This document shows positions 44,290 through 53,401 of a stretch of DNA of 58,836 nucleotides, piece after piece. The notes beneath the pieces were generated by a model. The model was not told the origin of the DNA. It saw nothing but the letters and a program-made list of their open reading frames with translations, and did not search any database. This stretch comes from Oscillospiraceae bacterium (GTDB lineage Bacteria; Bacillota; Clostridia; UMGS1883; UMGS1540). The stretch covers positions 1 through 58,836 of the forward strand of contig SVJY01000007.1 in NCBI GenBank assembly GCA_015068765.1, written 5' to 3'. Numbering within the stretch: position 1 is the stretch's first letter; the number at the start of each line of letters is the position of its first letter. The translations under genes were made by a program, and so were the position numbers.

Positions 44290-46131
44290 ATGAACGAGTT
44301 TCTGCAAAAATTCCAATCGGAAATTTGTACAAAAGCGTACCGCTATTTAGGTTGTCACCCCGGAGGGAAGGGGTATGTGTTTCGGGTTTGGGCACCGCAC
44401 GCACGCGAGGTTGATATCGTAGGAGATTTCACAATGTGGGATACGGCGGCCATTCCCATGCATCCCATTGGAAGTGGTATCTGGGAAGGCTGGGCGGAAA
44501 ATGCAGAAGTATACGATAATTATAAATACCGAATAAACAGAAGCATCTATAAAAGTGATCCGTATGCCTTCCATGCCGCTACCCGTCCGGAAACGGCAAG
44601 TAAAATATATGATATTTCCGGCTTCATATGGACAGATGCGGTATACAGAGAGAAGAAAAGAAGCTGCGATCCCTTTTCGCTTCCCATGAATATTTATGAA
44701 GTACATCTTGGCTCATGGAAAAAGAAGGAAGACGGCAACTTTCTGAGTTACCGAGAAAGTGCAGATGCTCTTGCGGATTATGTGGAAAATATGGGATATA
44801 CCCACGTGGAAATCATGCCTGTGGCAGAGTATCCCTTCGACCCTTCCTGGGGGTACCAGGTCACGGGATATTTTGCCCCCACCTCCCGGTTCGGCACGCC
44901 GGCGGATTTTGCTTATCTTGTCAACACATTGCATGAAAGGGAAATCGGTGTAATTTTAGATTGGGTAGGGGCACACTTTCCGAAGGATGCCCACGGCCTG
45001 GCTTGCTTTGACGGCGGATTTTGTTACGAATATGCCGATACGCTAAAAAATGAACACCCGGAATGGAATACCCGGATTTTTGACTATGGGAGACGGGAGG
45101 TAATGTCCTTCCTCATTTCCAATATTATATTCTGGATGAAGGAATACCATATTGACGGCTTCCGCGTGGATGCCGTTGCCTCTATGCTTTATCTCGACTA
45201 CGGCAAGCGGGATAAAGCATGGCGACCAAACCGGTACGGGGACAATAAGAACCTGGAGGCCATACATTTTCTGCAAGAACTCTGCACTGCGGCGTTTGAG
45301 GAGAACCCATCCGTGTTGATGATTGCGGAAGAATCCACCGCCTTTCCCATGATTACGAAACCGCCTTATGACGGCGGTCTCGGCTTTAATTTTAAGTGGA
45401 ATATGGGCTGGATGAACGATATGCTTGCCTATATGTCTGCCGATCCCCTTTTTCGGAAGGGAATGCATAATCACCTGACATTTTCGCTGACCTACGCTTT
45501 TTCCGAAAACTTTATTCTACCGCTGTCTCACGATGAAGTAGTGCACGGAAAACGCTCCATGATTGAAAAGATGCCGGGATGCTATGAAGACAAATTCAAA
45601 AATTTACGTGCTTTTTATGCCTATATGATGGCACACCCCGGGAAAAAACTTACATTTATGGGCAGTGAGTTTGCCCAGTTTATTGAATGGGATTTTAAGA
45701 AGGGGCTGGACTGGCATCTTATGGCGTACCCTATGCATCGGAAGATGCAGACATTTGTGCGGGAGCTAAACCGGTTTTATCTCGATAACAAGCCTTTTTG
45801 GGAAAACGATTCGGATTGGGATGGCTTTCGCTGGATTGCCAACGATGATGCCGGCCAGAGTGTGATCGCCTTTCGCCGTATTGACAGAGATGGAAGGGAA
45901 ATTATTGTCGTTTGCAATTTTTGTCCTGTTTTGCGACAGAAGTACCGTGTCGGTGTGCCGAAAGGAGGCAATTATATATGTACATTTTCTACCGATCGAA
46001 AAAAATACGGCGGGGAAGGACATCGCCTACCGCGGGTGCGGGCCATGGCAAAATCCATGCACGGCCTCCCCTGGAGCATCGGGCTTACTTTGCCGCCTCT
46101 ATCGGTTCTGTATTATGAAAGGGAGGCCTGA
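44290..46131 (+). CDS. glgB: 1,4-alpha-glucan branching enzyme
   Basis: GH13 enzyme of 613 residues that makes alpha-1,6 branches in glycogen. CBM48 domain (YVFRVWAPHAREVDIVGDF), MPVAEYPFDPSWGYQVTGYF, nucleophile in GFRVDAVASM, acid/base in MIAEESTAFP, and LPLSHDEVVHGKRSM are intact. ATG at 44290 follows AGAGAGGAG and lies downstream of its promoter. It stands alone here without glgA, glgC, glgD or glgP. Confidence 0.97.
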   Translation: MNEFLQKFQSEICTKAYRYLGCHPGGKGYVFRVWAPHAREVDIVGDFTMWDTAAIPMHPIGSGIWEGWAENAEVYDNYKYRINRSIYKSDPYAFHAATRPETASKIYDISGFIWTDAVYREKKRSCDPFSLPMNIYEVHLGSWKKKEDGNFLSYRESADALADYVENMGYTHVEIMPVAEYPFDPSWGYQVTGYFAPTSRFGTPADFAYLVNTLHEREIGVILDWVGAHFPKDAHGLACFDGGFCYEYADTLKNEHPEWNTRIFDYGRREVMSFLISNIIFWMKEYHIDGFRVDAVASMLYLDYGKRDKAWRPNRYGDNKNLEAIHFLQELCTAAFEENPSVLMIAEESTAFPMITKPPYDGGLGFNFKWNMGWMNDMLAYMSADPLFRKGMHNHLTFSLTYAFSENFILPLSHDEVVHGKRSMIEKMPGCYEDKFKNLRAFYAYMMAHPGKKLTFMGSEFAQFIEWDFKKGLDWHLMAYPMHRKMQTFVRELNRFYLDNKPFWENDSDWDGFRWIANDDAGQSVIAFRRIDRDGREIIVVCNFCPVLRQKYRVGVPKGGNYICTFSTDRKKYGGEGHRLPRVRAMAKSMHGLPWSIGLTLPPLSVLYYEREA

Positions 46132-46182
46132 ATTTGGGAACTTTACAAACTATTTACAATTTATTCACTGTGGGGAAGCATC

Positions 46183-46200
46183 TTTTCAGTATACTGAAAA
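46183..46200. promoter_or_regulatory. Perfect 18-bp palindrome upstream of the alarmone synthetase gene
   Basis: TTTTCAGTATACTGAAAA is fully self-complementary. It contains TATACT, a possible -10, but no -35 lies at the right distance. It sits 37 bases before the start codon and could be an operator. Confidence 0.5.
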
Positions 46201-46236
46201 TAAAACTGTATATTACGGAATGAAAGGAGACTTCTC

Positions 46237-46935
46237 ATGCTTACAGCAGACGGAGCGGAACAAAGGATCAAAGAACTGATTGCACCGGAAAATTTCTGGA
46301 TTACCCAACGATTTATACTGCAGTTTCGCAAGGTGATGGCATATTATCGTTGTGCCATGATGGAAATTGAAACAAAATGTAATGTGCTGAATGAAGAGTT
46401 TTCTCTGCAGTATGACCGCAATCCCATAAACGGAATGAAAACAAGACTGAAATCTATGGAAAGTATTCGTCAGAAGTTGGAGCGAAAGGGCTTGCCGATG
46501 GCGCCGGAGACGGTGGAGGAACACATACATGATGTGGCAGGGGTACGTGTCATCTGCGCCTTTCCCGAGGATGTTTATCGGATAGCAGATGCACTTTTAG
46601 CCCAGGACGACATCGTTCTCCTAAAGAAAAAGGATTATATCCAAAATCCAAAACCGAACGGCTATCGGAGCTTGCACCTGATCGTTTCTGTACCGATATT
46701 TTTGGCACGGGAAAAGCGAATGATGAAGGTGGAAATTCAGCTCCGTACCATTGCTATGGATTTTTGGGCAAGCCTGGAGCACCAGATGCGATACAAAAAA
46801 ACAGCAGATTTTTCGGATGGTCTCATAAAGGAACTGAAAATCTGTGCAGAGCTGAGTGCAGAGCTGGACGCAAGAATGGACAAAATCCGTGCCAGTGTTC
46901 AGCCAAAGGAAGAAAAGGCGGCATCGGACACTTGA
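46237..46935 (+). CDS. Small alarmone synthetase (RelQ/RelP-like (p)ppGpp synthase)
   Basis: GTP pyrophosphokinase of 232 residues with only the synthetase domain: KTRLKSMESI, HDVAGVRVIC, KPNGYRSLHLIV and EIQLRTIAMDFWASLEHQ. There is no hydrolase, TGS or ACT domain. The C-terminal helices fit the tetramerisation tail of this class. Starts after AAAGGAGACTTCTC. Whether it is allosteric (RelQ) or not (RelP) cannot be read. Confidence 0.92.
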   Translation: MLTADGAEQRIKELIAPENFWITQRFILQFRKVMAYYRCAMMEIETKCNVLNEEFSLQYDRNPINGMKTRLKSMESIRQKLERKGLPMAPETVEEHIHDVAGVRVICAFPEDVYRIADALLAQDDIVLLKKKDYIQNPKPNGYRSLHLIVSVPIFLAREKRMMKVEIQLRTIAMDFWASLEHQMRYKKTADFSDGLIKELKICAELSAELDARMDKIRASVQPKEEKAASDT

Positions 46936-46960
46936 CAAAGCGAAAAACATCAGATATAAT
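46932..46960 (+). promoter_or_regulatory. Sigma-A promoter of ftsY
   Basis: Perfect TTGACA (46932-46937), 17-base spacer, TATAAT (46955-46960). The -35 overlaps the stop codon of the alarmone synthetase gene. Confidence 0.85.
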
Positions 46961-46984
46961 ATACGGGAAAGTGAGGAAGAATAC

Positions 46985-47926
46985 ATGGAAGAACAAAAAG
47001 AAAAGAGAGGCTTTTTTTCAAGACTGAAAGAAGGTCTTACGAAAACGAGAGAATCGCTTTCACAGCATGTGGACAATGTGTTCAAGGCGTTTGTGAAGGT
47101 GGATGAGGAACTGTTTGAAGAACTGATGGATGCCCTTGTGCTTGCAGATATGGGTGCAGAAACGGCAATGGAAATCGTGGACGATTTGCGTGACCGGGTT
47201 AAGACGAAGAGGATTACCGACGGGCAGGAGGTTAAAAGCGAGCTGGCGGACCTCATTGCGGAAAAACTGGGGGAAGAAACACCTACGCTGGAGCTTTCGG
47301 GGAGCCCGGCTGTTATTTTCGTCATCGGTGTAAATGGCGTCGGCAAAACTACAACCATCGGAAAAATTGCTTCACAGCTAGAGAAAAGTGGGAAGCGGGT
47401 ACTTCTCGCGGCGGCGGATACCTTCCGTGCGGCGGCGATTTCTCAGCTTGAGGTCTGGGCAGACCGTGTGGGCTGTGAAATTGTGAAGGGCGGCGAGGGT
47501 GCTGACCCTGCCTCGGTGGTCTATGATGCCTGTACTGCGGCGAAAAAGCGTAACGTGGACGTTCTGATTTGCGATACCGCCGGAAGACTGCATAATAAAA
47601 AGAATCTGATGGACGAACTGGCAAAAATGTATCGGGTTATCGACCGGGAATTACCGGGTGCGTCCAAGGAAAGCCTTCTCGTTTTGGACGCGACAACCGG
47701 GCAGAATGCCGTAAGCCAGGCAGAGCTTTTCGATAAGGCCGTACCCCTTACGGGACTGGTGCTTACAAAGCTGGACGGCACGGCAAAAGGTGGTATTGTG
47801 ATTGCAATTTGCACACGGCTTGGCATACCGGTGAAGTTTATTGGTGTAGGCGAGGGGATTGACGATTTACAGGCGTTTTCGCCGGCAGAATTTGCCGCCG
47901 CACTTTTCGATTTCACAAAAGAATAA
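46985..47926 (+). CDS. ftsY: Signal recognition particle receptor FtsY
   Basis: SRP GTPase of 313 residues at the membrane. The acidic A domain is minimal; the NG domain starts at about 15. G1 GVNGVGKTTTIGKIA, DTFRAAAISQLEVW, G3 DTAGRLHNKKNLM and G4 TKLDGTAKGG are present. ATG at 46985 follows GAGGAAG. The partner ffh is not in the window. Confidence 0.97.
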   Translation: MEEQKEKRGFFSRLKEGLTKTRESLSQHVDNVFKAFVKVDEELFEELMDALVLADMGAETAMEIVDDLRDRVKTKRITDGQEVKSELADLIAEKLGEETPTLELSGSPAVIFVIGVNGVGKTTTIGKIASQLEKSGKRVLLAAADTFRAAAISQLEVWADRVGCEIVKGGEGADPASVVYDACTAAKKRNVDVLICDTAGRLHNKKNLMDELAKMYRVIDRELPGASKESLLVLDATTGQNAVSQAELFDKAVPLTGLVLTKLDGTAKGGIVIAICTRLGIPVKFIGVGEGIDDLQAFSPAEFAAALFDFTKE

Positions 47927-47950
47927 TAAAATAATGGAGTGAACATATAG

Positions 47951-48244
47951 ATGACAGGAAAACAACGGGCATATCTTCGAGGACTTGCAAACAGCATAGA
48001 AGCCAAATACCAGATTGGCAAGGGCGGCATTGATACGCCCACGGTGCGTATGATTGATCTTGCACTGGAGGCGCGGGAACTGATTAAAGTGAAGGTACTT
48101 GAAAACGCAATGCTGGACGTGCGTGCGGCTTGCGGAGAAATTTGCGAAAGAACCGGTGCAGAACCGATTCAGTGTATTGGCAATAAATTTGTGATTTATC
48201 GGCAGTCTGTGAATAACAAGACGATCGAAATCCCTCGCCGGTAG
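47951..48244 (+). CDS. YhbY-family (CRM domain) RNA-binding protein
   Basis: Protein of 97 residues: MTGKQRAYLRGLAN, YQIGKGGI, ALEARELIKVKVLENA and IGNKFVIYR. YhbY proteins associate with pre-50S ribosomes. Starts 24 bases after ftsY. Confidence 0.92.
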   Translation: MTGKQRAYLRGLANSIEAKYQIGKGGIDTPTVRMIDLALEARELIKVKVLENAMLDVRAACGEICERTGAEPIQCIGNKFVIYRQSVNNKTIEIPRR

Positions 48245-48253
48245 GAGGCTAAT

Positions 48254-49705
48254 GTGCTGCGAACAATATTTTCCGAAACGAAATTCTGGCGGTCTATGCT
48301 GACGCTTGCGATTCCCATTGCCGTGCAGAATCTGCTGACCAGCTCCTTTGCTCTCATCGATACGCTCATGGTGGGCCAGCTTGGAGACATCAGCCTTGCT
48401 GCCGTAGGCATGGCAGGACAGTGGGGCTGGCTTTTGAATATGGTGACCTTCGGCATCTGCTCCGGGGCCGCCGTATTTTTCGCCCAGTTTTACGGCGAAG
48501 GGAATAAGCGAGGCTTCCTTCATACATACGGTCTTGCTATGGCCATTGGGCTTTGCTTTGCACTACTTTTTATGGCGGTAGGTCTCTTTGCTCCGGGGAC
48601 GGTTCTTCGTTTTTTTAATCGAGACCCGGCGGTGCTGGCGTCCGGATCAAAGTATCTGAAAATTGCGGTATTTTCCTATCCGGCCATTTTAATAAATATG
48701 CTCATAAACATGGTGCTTCGTTCTACAAAACGTGTAAAGCTGCCCATGTTTGTTTCTCTTTTTACCACGGGACTCAATGCCGTGCTGGATTACGGACTGA
48801 TTTTCGGGGCTTTCGGCCTTCCGCGGCTCGGTATTGAAGGGGCGGCGATCGCCACCGTAATTTCTGCCTGGTCCGGTCCGGTGATTATTTTTATTATTAC
48901 CGCAATTCTCAGAGACGATATTTTCTTTGCTCCGGTTAAAACGCTTTTTGGGTTTGATAAGACTTTTGCGGTGACGTTTATAAAGCGTGCCTGTCCGGTT
49001 ATTTTGAATGAAACCCTCTGGGGACTTGGCACAGTGGTATATAATGCAATCTTTTCAAACCTTGGGTATGAATACACGGCGGCGGTTTCTATTCAGCGGA
49101 CTTTTGAAAATATATCCTATGCCTTTTTTGCCGGACTTATTAATGCGGCAAGCGTTATTATCGGGCAGGATATCGGCAGGGGAGAAATGGAGAAGGCCAC
49201 CCGAAATGCAAATCGGTTCATGGTCGTTGTGCCGCTGATGGGTCTTGTCATCGGTGCCCTCTTACTTCTTTTCCGTGGTAGCCTGATTTCTCTTTTTAAT
49301 ATGGGCGGTACAATTTCGGATAAAACCATCAGTGCAGCACGGGGGATTGCGACAGTGTATGCCGTAGAGCTTTGTGTGCGGAATGTACCGTATGTTGCTA
49401 TTGTAGGCGTGTTCCGTGCCGGGGGCGATACGAAAAAGGGTATGTTTTATGAGATGGTGAGCCTTTGGGCCGTTTCCGTGCCCGTGACGTTCCTTGCGGC
49501 ATTTGTCTTTGAACTGCCCTTTGTGGCGGTGTTTGCCTGTAGCTATTTTTGCGAAGATTATCTGAAAGCGTTTCTTTGCGTCAAATACTTCCTGACAAGA
49601 CGCTGGATTAAACCGGTGACAAAGACGGGGCAGGCGGCACTGGAAGCATTCCTGAATAAAAAAGAATGCCGAAAAGAAAATGAAGGTTCGCTAAAAAGAA
49701 CTTGA
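48254..49705 (+). CDS. MATE-family efflux transporter
   Basis: Membrane protein of 483 residues with about 12 helices in two MatE repeats (IPIAVQNLLTSSFALIDTLMVGQLG; second half from about 240, CPVILNETLWGLGTVVYNAIF). Cation-driven drug/metabolite exporter; substrate unknown. GTG start at 48254 follows TAGGAGGCT. Last gene of the ftsY unit. Confidence 0.93.
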   Translation: MLRTIFSETKFWRSMLTLAIPIAVQNLLTSSFALIDTLMVGQLGDISLAAVGMAGQWGWLLNMVTFGICSGAAVFFAQFYGEGNKRGFLHTYGLAMAIGLCFALLFMAVGLFAPGTVLRFFNRDPAVLASGSKYLKIAVFSYPAILINMLINMVLRSTKRVKLPMFVSLFTTGLNAVLDYGLIFGAFGLPRLGIEGAAIATVISAWSGPVIIFIITAILRDDIFFAPVKTLFGFDKTFAVTFIKRACPVILNETLWGLGTVVYNAIFSNLGYEYTAAVSIQRTFENISYAFFAGLINAASVIIGQDIGRGEMEKATRNANRFMVVVPLMGLVIGALLLLFRGSLISLFNMGGTISDKTISAARGIATVYAVELCVRNVPYVAIVGVFRAGGDTKKGMFYEMVSLWAVSVPVTFLAAFVFELPFVAVFACSYFCEDYLKAFLCVKYFLTRRWIKPVTKTGQAALEAFLNKKECRKENEGSLKRT

Positions 49706-49730
49706 CAAGTATAGAAAATTAGTATATAAT
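49702..49730 (+). promoter_or_regulatory. Sigma-A promoter for serC-serA
   Basis: Perfect TTGACA (49702-49707), 17-base spacer, TATAAT (49725-49730). The leader is too short for a T-box or riboswitch. Confidence 0.85.
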
Positions 49731-49765
49731 GATTTAAATTGATAAATTTTATGGAGGTAGTTACA

Positions 49766-50854
49766 ATGGCAAAAGAAAGAGTCTACAATTTTTCTGCAGG
49801 TCCGTCCATGCTTCCTGAAGAAGCCCTCAAACAGGCGGCAGAAGAAATGCTTTCATACGGCGATGCCGGCATGAGTGTAATGGAGATGAGCCACCGTTCA
49901 AAGCCTTACGAAGCAATTATTGAGGCGGCAGAGGCAATTTTGCGTAAGCTGATGCATATTCCCGATAATTATAAGGTACTGTTTTTGCAGGGCGGTGCAT
50001 CCACCCAGTTCGCAATGGTTCCCATGAATCTGCTGAAGAAAAGCGGAAAGGCCGACTATATTATTACCGGTCAGTTTGCAAAGAAGGCGGCAGAAGAGTG
50101 TGAGAAGTTCGGTAAGGTAAACCGTGTAGCTTCCAGTGCGGATAAAACCTTCTCCTACATCCCGAAGCTGACGAAGGCAGACTTTGATCCCGAAGCGGAT
50201 TATTGTCATATTACATATAATAATACCATTTTCGGCACCCGGTATACCTACATCCCGGATACAGGTGATGTGCCGCTGGTAGCTGATATTTCTTCCATCA
50301 TCCTGTCCGAAGAAATTGATGTTACAAAGTTCGGTCTCCTGTACGCAGGTGCCCAGAAGAACATGGGCCCGGCAGGTCTAACGGTTGTCATCATCCGTGA
50401 AGACCTCATCGGTGACCCGATTGCAGGCACACCGACTATGCTGACATATAAGATTCATGCAGAAAACGGCTCTATGTACAATACACCCCCCACATACAGC
50501 ATTTATATGTGCAAACTGATTCTGGAATGGCTGGACAGAATGGGTGGTATTTCTGCAATCCAGAAGATTAACGAAGAAAAAGCAGCCATTTTGTATGACT
50601 TCCTGGATTCCAGCGTGCTCTTTAAGGCACCTGTTGAGAAGGAAGACCGTTCACTTATGAACGTTACCTTCGTTACAGGGGACGCTGATTTAGATGCCGC
50701 ATTTGTAAAGGCAGCAGCGGCAGAAGGTCTTGTAAACCTGAAGGGTCACCGCTCCGTGGGCGGTATGCGTGCCAGCATTTACAATGCAATGCCGATTGAA
50801 GGCGTCAAGAAGCTCGTAGCATTCATGCAGGCGTTTGAAAAAGATAATAAATAA
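49766..50854 (+). CDS. serC: Phosphoserine aminotransferase
   Basis: PLP enzyme of 362 residues converting 3-phosphohydroxypyruvate and glutamate to phosphoserine. YNFSAGPSMLPEEAL, FLQGGASTQFAMVPMNLL, the PLP lysine in YAGAQKNMGPAG, and GHRSVGGMRASIYNA are diagnostic. ATG at 49766 follows GGAGGTAGTTACA. serA follows after 14 bases; no serB is visible here. Confidence 0.97.
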   Translation: MAKERVYNFSAGPSMLPEEALKQAAEEMLSYGDAGMSVMEMSHRSKPYEAIIEAAEAILRKLMHIPDNYKVLFLQGGASTQFAMVPMNLLKKSGKADYIITGQFAKKAAEECEKFGKVNRVASSADKTFSYIPKLTKADFDPEADYCHITYNNTIFGTRYTYIPDTGDVPLVADISSIILSEEIDVTKFGLLYAGAQKNMGPAGLTVVIIREDLIGDPIAGTPTMLTYKIHAENGSMYNTPPTYSIYMCKLILEWLDRMGGISAIQKINEEKAAILYDFLDSSVLFKAPVEKEDRSLMNVTFVTGDADLDAAFVKAAAAEGLVNLKGHRSVGGMRASIYNAMPIEGVKKLVAFMQAFEKDNK

Positions 50855-50868
50855 GAAGGGTGAAGAGA

Positions 50869-52029
50869 ATGTTTACTGTTAAACCTTTAAATAAAATTGC
50901 AGATTGCGGTCTCGGCCTTTTTAAGAGTGATAATTATACCGTTAATACAGAATGTGATAATCCCGATGCCATTATTCTTCGTAGCTTCTCCATGCATGAA
51001 ATGGAAATGCCGGATAATTTAAAGGCAATCGGCCGTGCCGGTGCCGGCGTAAACAATATTCCGGTTGACAAGTGCACGGAAAAAGGCATTGTGGTTTTCA
51101 ATACCCCAGGTGCCAATGCCAATGCAGTTAAAGAGCTGGTTATCACCGGTATTCTTCTCGCATCCCGCAAGGTAGTGGACGGGATTAACTGGGCAAGAAC
51201 GCTGGAAGGCAATGGGGCAGAGGTTGCCAAAATGGTAGAGAAAGGAAAATCTTCCTTTGTCGGACCGGAAATCGAAGGGAAAAAGCTTGCCGTTATCGGT
51301 CTTGGTGCAATCGGTGCTATGGTGGCAAACACGGCATACGCACTGGGCATGGAAGTTGTGGGATATGACCCCTACCTGTCTGTAAAGGCTGCACTGAGTC
51401 TTTCCCGTCACGTGCACGTTGTCGGCACAATCGAAGAAGCTCTTTCTGTTGCAGATTATATCACGTTACACGTGCCGCTGTTAGACAGCACTAAGAATAT
51501 GATTAACGCCTCTACGATTGCAAATATGAAAGACGGGGCACGTCTTTTGAACTTTGCCCGTGGCGGTCTTGTAGACAATGCGGCAGTTGGTGCGGCACTG
51601 GAGGACGGAAAAGTCTCCGTGTATGTCACCGACTTCCCCAGTGACGAAGTGCTCAGCATGAAGAATGTCATTCCCATTCCGCATCTCGGTGCATCCACAC
51701 CGGAATCGGAAGACAACTGTGCAGTGATGGCGGCAAAGGAACTGATTAATTTCTTAGAAAACGGAAACATCAGTAACTCCGTAAACTTCCCCAACTGCGA
51801 ATGTGCCAGAGCAGGTGTTATGCGAATTACGGTTGCACATAAGAATGTACCCAATATGCTCAGCCAGTTCCTAGGTCTTCTCCAGGATAAAAATGTGGAA
51901 AATATGGTCAATAAGAATAAGGGTGAATGGGCATATACCATTATTGATACAGCTGTGGAAGTGCAGGATGAAACCATTGAAAAGCTTGCGGCTATTGACG
52001 GGGTTTTAAGAGTTCGTGTAATTAAATAA
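50869..52029 (+). CDS. serA: D-3-phosphoglycerate dehydrogenase
   Basis: First enzyme of serine synthesis, 386 residues. NAD fold VIGLGAIGAMVANTA, catalytic arginine in NFARGGLVD, catalytic histidine in PIPHLGASTPE, and a C-terminal ACT domain (from about 310, VNFPNCECARAGVMRITV onward) that could confer feedback control. ATG at 50869 follows GAAGGG. Confidence 0.96.
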   Translation: MFTVKPLNKIADCGLGLFKSDNYTVNTECDNPDAIILRSFSMHEMEMPDNLKAIGRAGAGVNNIPVDKCTEKGIVVFNTPGANANAVKELVITGILLASRKVVDGINWARTLEGNGAEVAKMVEKGKSSFVGPEIEGKKLAVIGLGAIGAMVANTAYALGMEVVGYDPYLSVKAALSLSRHVHVVGTIEEALSVADYITLHVPLLDSTKNMINASTIANMKDGARLLNFARGGLVDNAAVGAALEDGKVSVYVTDFPSDEVLSMKNVIPIPHLGASTPESEDNCAVMAAKELINFLENGNISNSVNFPNCECARAGVMRITVAHKNVPNMLSQFLGLLQDKNVENMVNKNKGEWAYTIIDTAVEVQDETIEKLAAIDGVLRVRVIK

Positions 52030-52065
52030 GGAACGCATCCCCTTTTTTGAGATGAAGGGAGAAAA

Positions 52066-52458
52066 ATGGCAGATTTAGAAAAAGTAAAGTCTTTTTTTCG
52101 CGGCGATACCTTTGCAATGAATATGGGCATAGAAATTGTACAGGCGGATGCAGAGGAAAGTGTCTGCGCCATGGAAATAACGCCTGACCTTTATAATGCA
52201 GGAAACACTGTACAGGGTGGTGCGATTTTTACCTTGGCAGACCTTGCTTTTGCGGTGGCGGCAAATTGCGAAGGGAAGCGAACGGTGACCCAGAACGCTA
52301 CCGTAACCTTTTTAAAACCCGGGACGGGCAAAAAGCTCATTGCAACCGCTACAAAAATTTTTGTAGGTAGACGGACTTGTCATTACAGCGTCCGGGTTAC
52401 GAATGAGCAGGATGTGCTCGTTGCAAATCTTACGGTAAACGGGTTCACAGTGGAATAG
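52066..52458 (+). CDS. PaaI-family hotdog thioesterase
   Basis: Protein of 130 residues: LYNAGNTVQGGAIFTLADLAFA carries the family glycine pair and Asp, and TQNATVTFLKPGTGKKLIA follows. Acyl-CoA substrate unknown. 36 bases after serA after GAAGGGAGAAAA, so probably co-transcribed. Confidence 0.92.
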   Translation: MADLEKVKSFFRGDTFAMNMGIEIVQADAEESVCAMEITPDLYNAGNTVQGGAIFTLADLAFAVAANCEGKRTVTQNATVTFLKPGTGKKLIATATKIFVGRRTCHYSVRVTNEQDVLVANLTVNGFTVE

Positions 52459-52491
52459 ACCCCGAAAAACTTTGGAAAGGGTGGATGAGCA

Positions 52492-53349
52492 GTGAAATTA
52501 TCCGTAAGTACTTATAGCTTTCAGCAGGCAATCCGGGAAGGACGCATGACCCAGCTTGACTGCATATCCAAAGCGAAAGAACTTGGCTTTGAAGGCATAG
52601 AATTTTCCGAGCTGATCCATGATGCGTCCGTCACGGATGCGGAATATGCTGAACAAATTCGCGAAGAAGCAAAGCGTGTGGGCGTTGCGATTACCGCCTT
52701 TTTGCTCTCCGCAGATTTTTTAAAGGAACAGACGCCTTATCTGGAGCAGGAAATTGCCAGAGTTCAGCAAATGATTGATCTGGCGGAAATTATGGGGACA
52801 AAAGTTGTCCGCCATGACGTATCCCGTGGTGACGGACACACAACCTTTCCCGAAGCACTGGACATTTTTGCCCGTGCCTGCCGGGAGATTACGGCATACG
52901 CAGAGAAAAAAGGTATTCGCACTTGTGTGGAAAACCATGGCTTTTTCTGCCAAGGCGGAGAGAGAATGGAAGCTCTTTATAATGCAGTTTCCCACAAGAA
53001 TTTCGGACTTTTGGTAGATATGGGTAATTTTGTTTGTACAGATGACTGTCCGGCAACAGCCTGTGCACGGACAGCACCCTATGCCATTCACGCCCACGCA
53101 AAGGATTTTTATATTCGTGCGGCTTCTTCGCCGAATCCGGGACAGGGCTTTTCGTTTCAGTCCACCAGCGGAAATTATATTCGCGGTGCGATTGTGGGAC
53201 ATGGTGACATCGATGTGGTGCACTGTATTCGTGCCCTGCAAAGAGGAGGCTACGACGGATACCTTGGTTTGGAATTTGAGGGCATAGAGGACTGTATGCT
53301 GGGAATTACGATAGGACTGGAAAACTTAAAGCGGTATCTTGGACAATAA
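52492..53349 (+). CDS. Sugar phosphate isomerase/epimerase-like TIM-barrel protein
   Basis: AP-endonuclease-2-like barrel of 285 residues. Likely metal ligands are the Glu in CVENHG, Asp in LVDMGN, His in AHAKD and Glu in LGLEFEG. Family members act on sugars, inositols and hydroxypyruvate, so the substrate is open; a link to the serine genes upstream is possible. GTG start at 52492 after AAAGGGTGGATGA. Ends just before a bidirectional terminator. Confidence 0.9.
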   Translation: MKLSVSTYSFQQAIREGRMTQLDCISKAKELGFEGIEFSELIHDASVTDAEYAEQIREEAKRVGVAITAFLLSADFLKEQTPYLEQEIARVQQMIDLAEIMGTKVVRHDVSRGDGHTTFPEALDIFARACREITAYAEKKGIRTCVENHGFFCQGGERMEALYNAVSHKNFGLLVDMGNFVCTDDCPATACARTAPYAIHAHAKDFYIRAASSPNPGQGFSFQSTSGNYIRGAIVGHGDIDVVHCIRALQRGGYDGYLGLEFEGIEDCMLGITIGLENLKRYLGQ

Positions 53350-53352
53350 ATT

Positions 53353-53398
53353 AAGACCTGCTAAATAAAATCTCACTTGACTTTATTTAGTAGGTCTT
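53353..53398. terminator. Bidirectional intrinsic terminator
   Basis: AAGACCTGCTAAATAAA (53353-53369) pairs with TTTATTTAGTAGGTCTT (53382-53398), 17 pairs with one G-U, between convergent genes; T and A runs flank it. Confidence 0.85.
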
Positions 53399-53401
53399 TC
53401 C

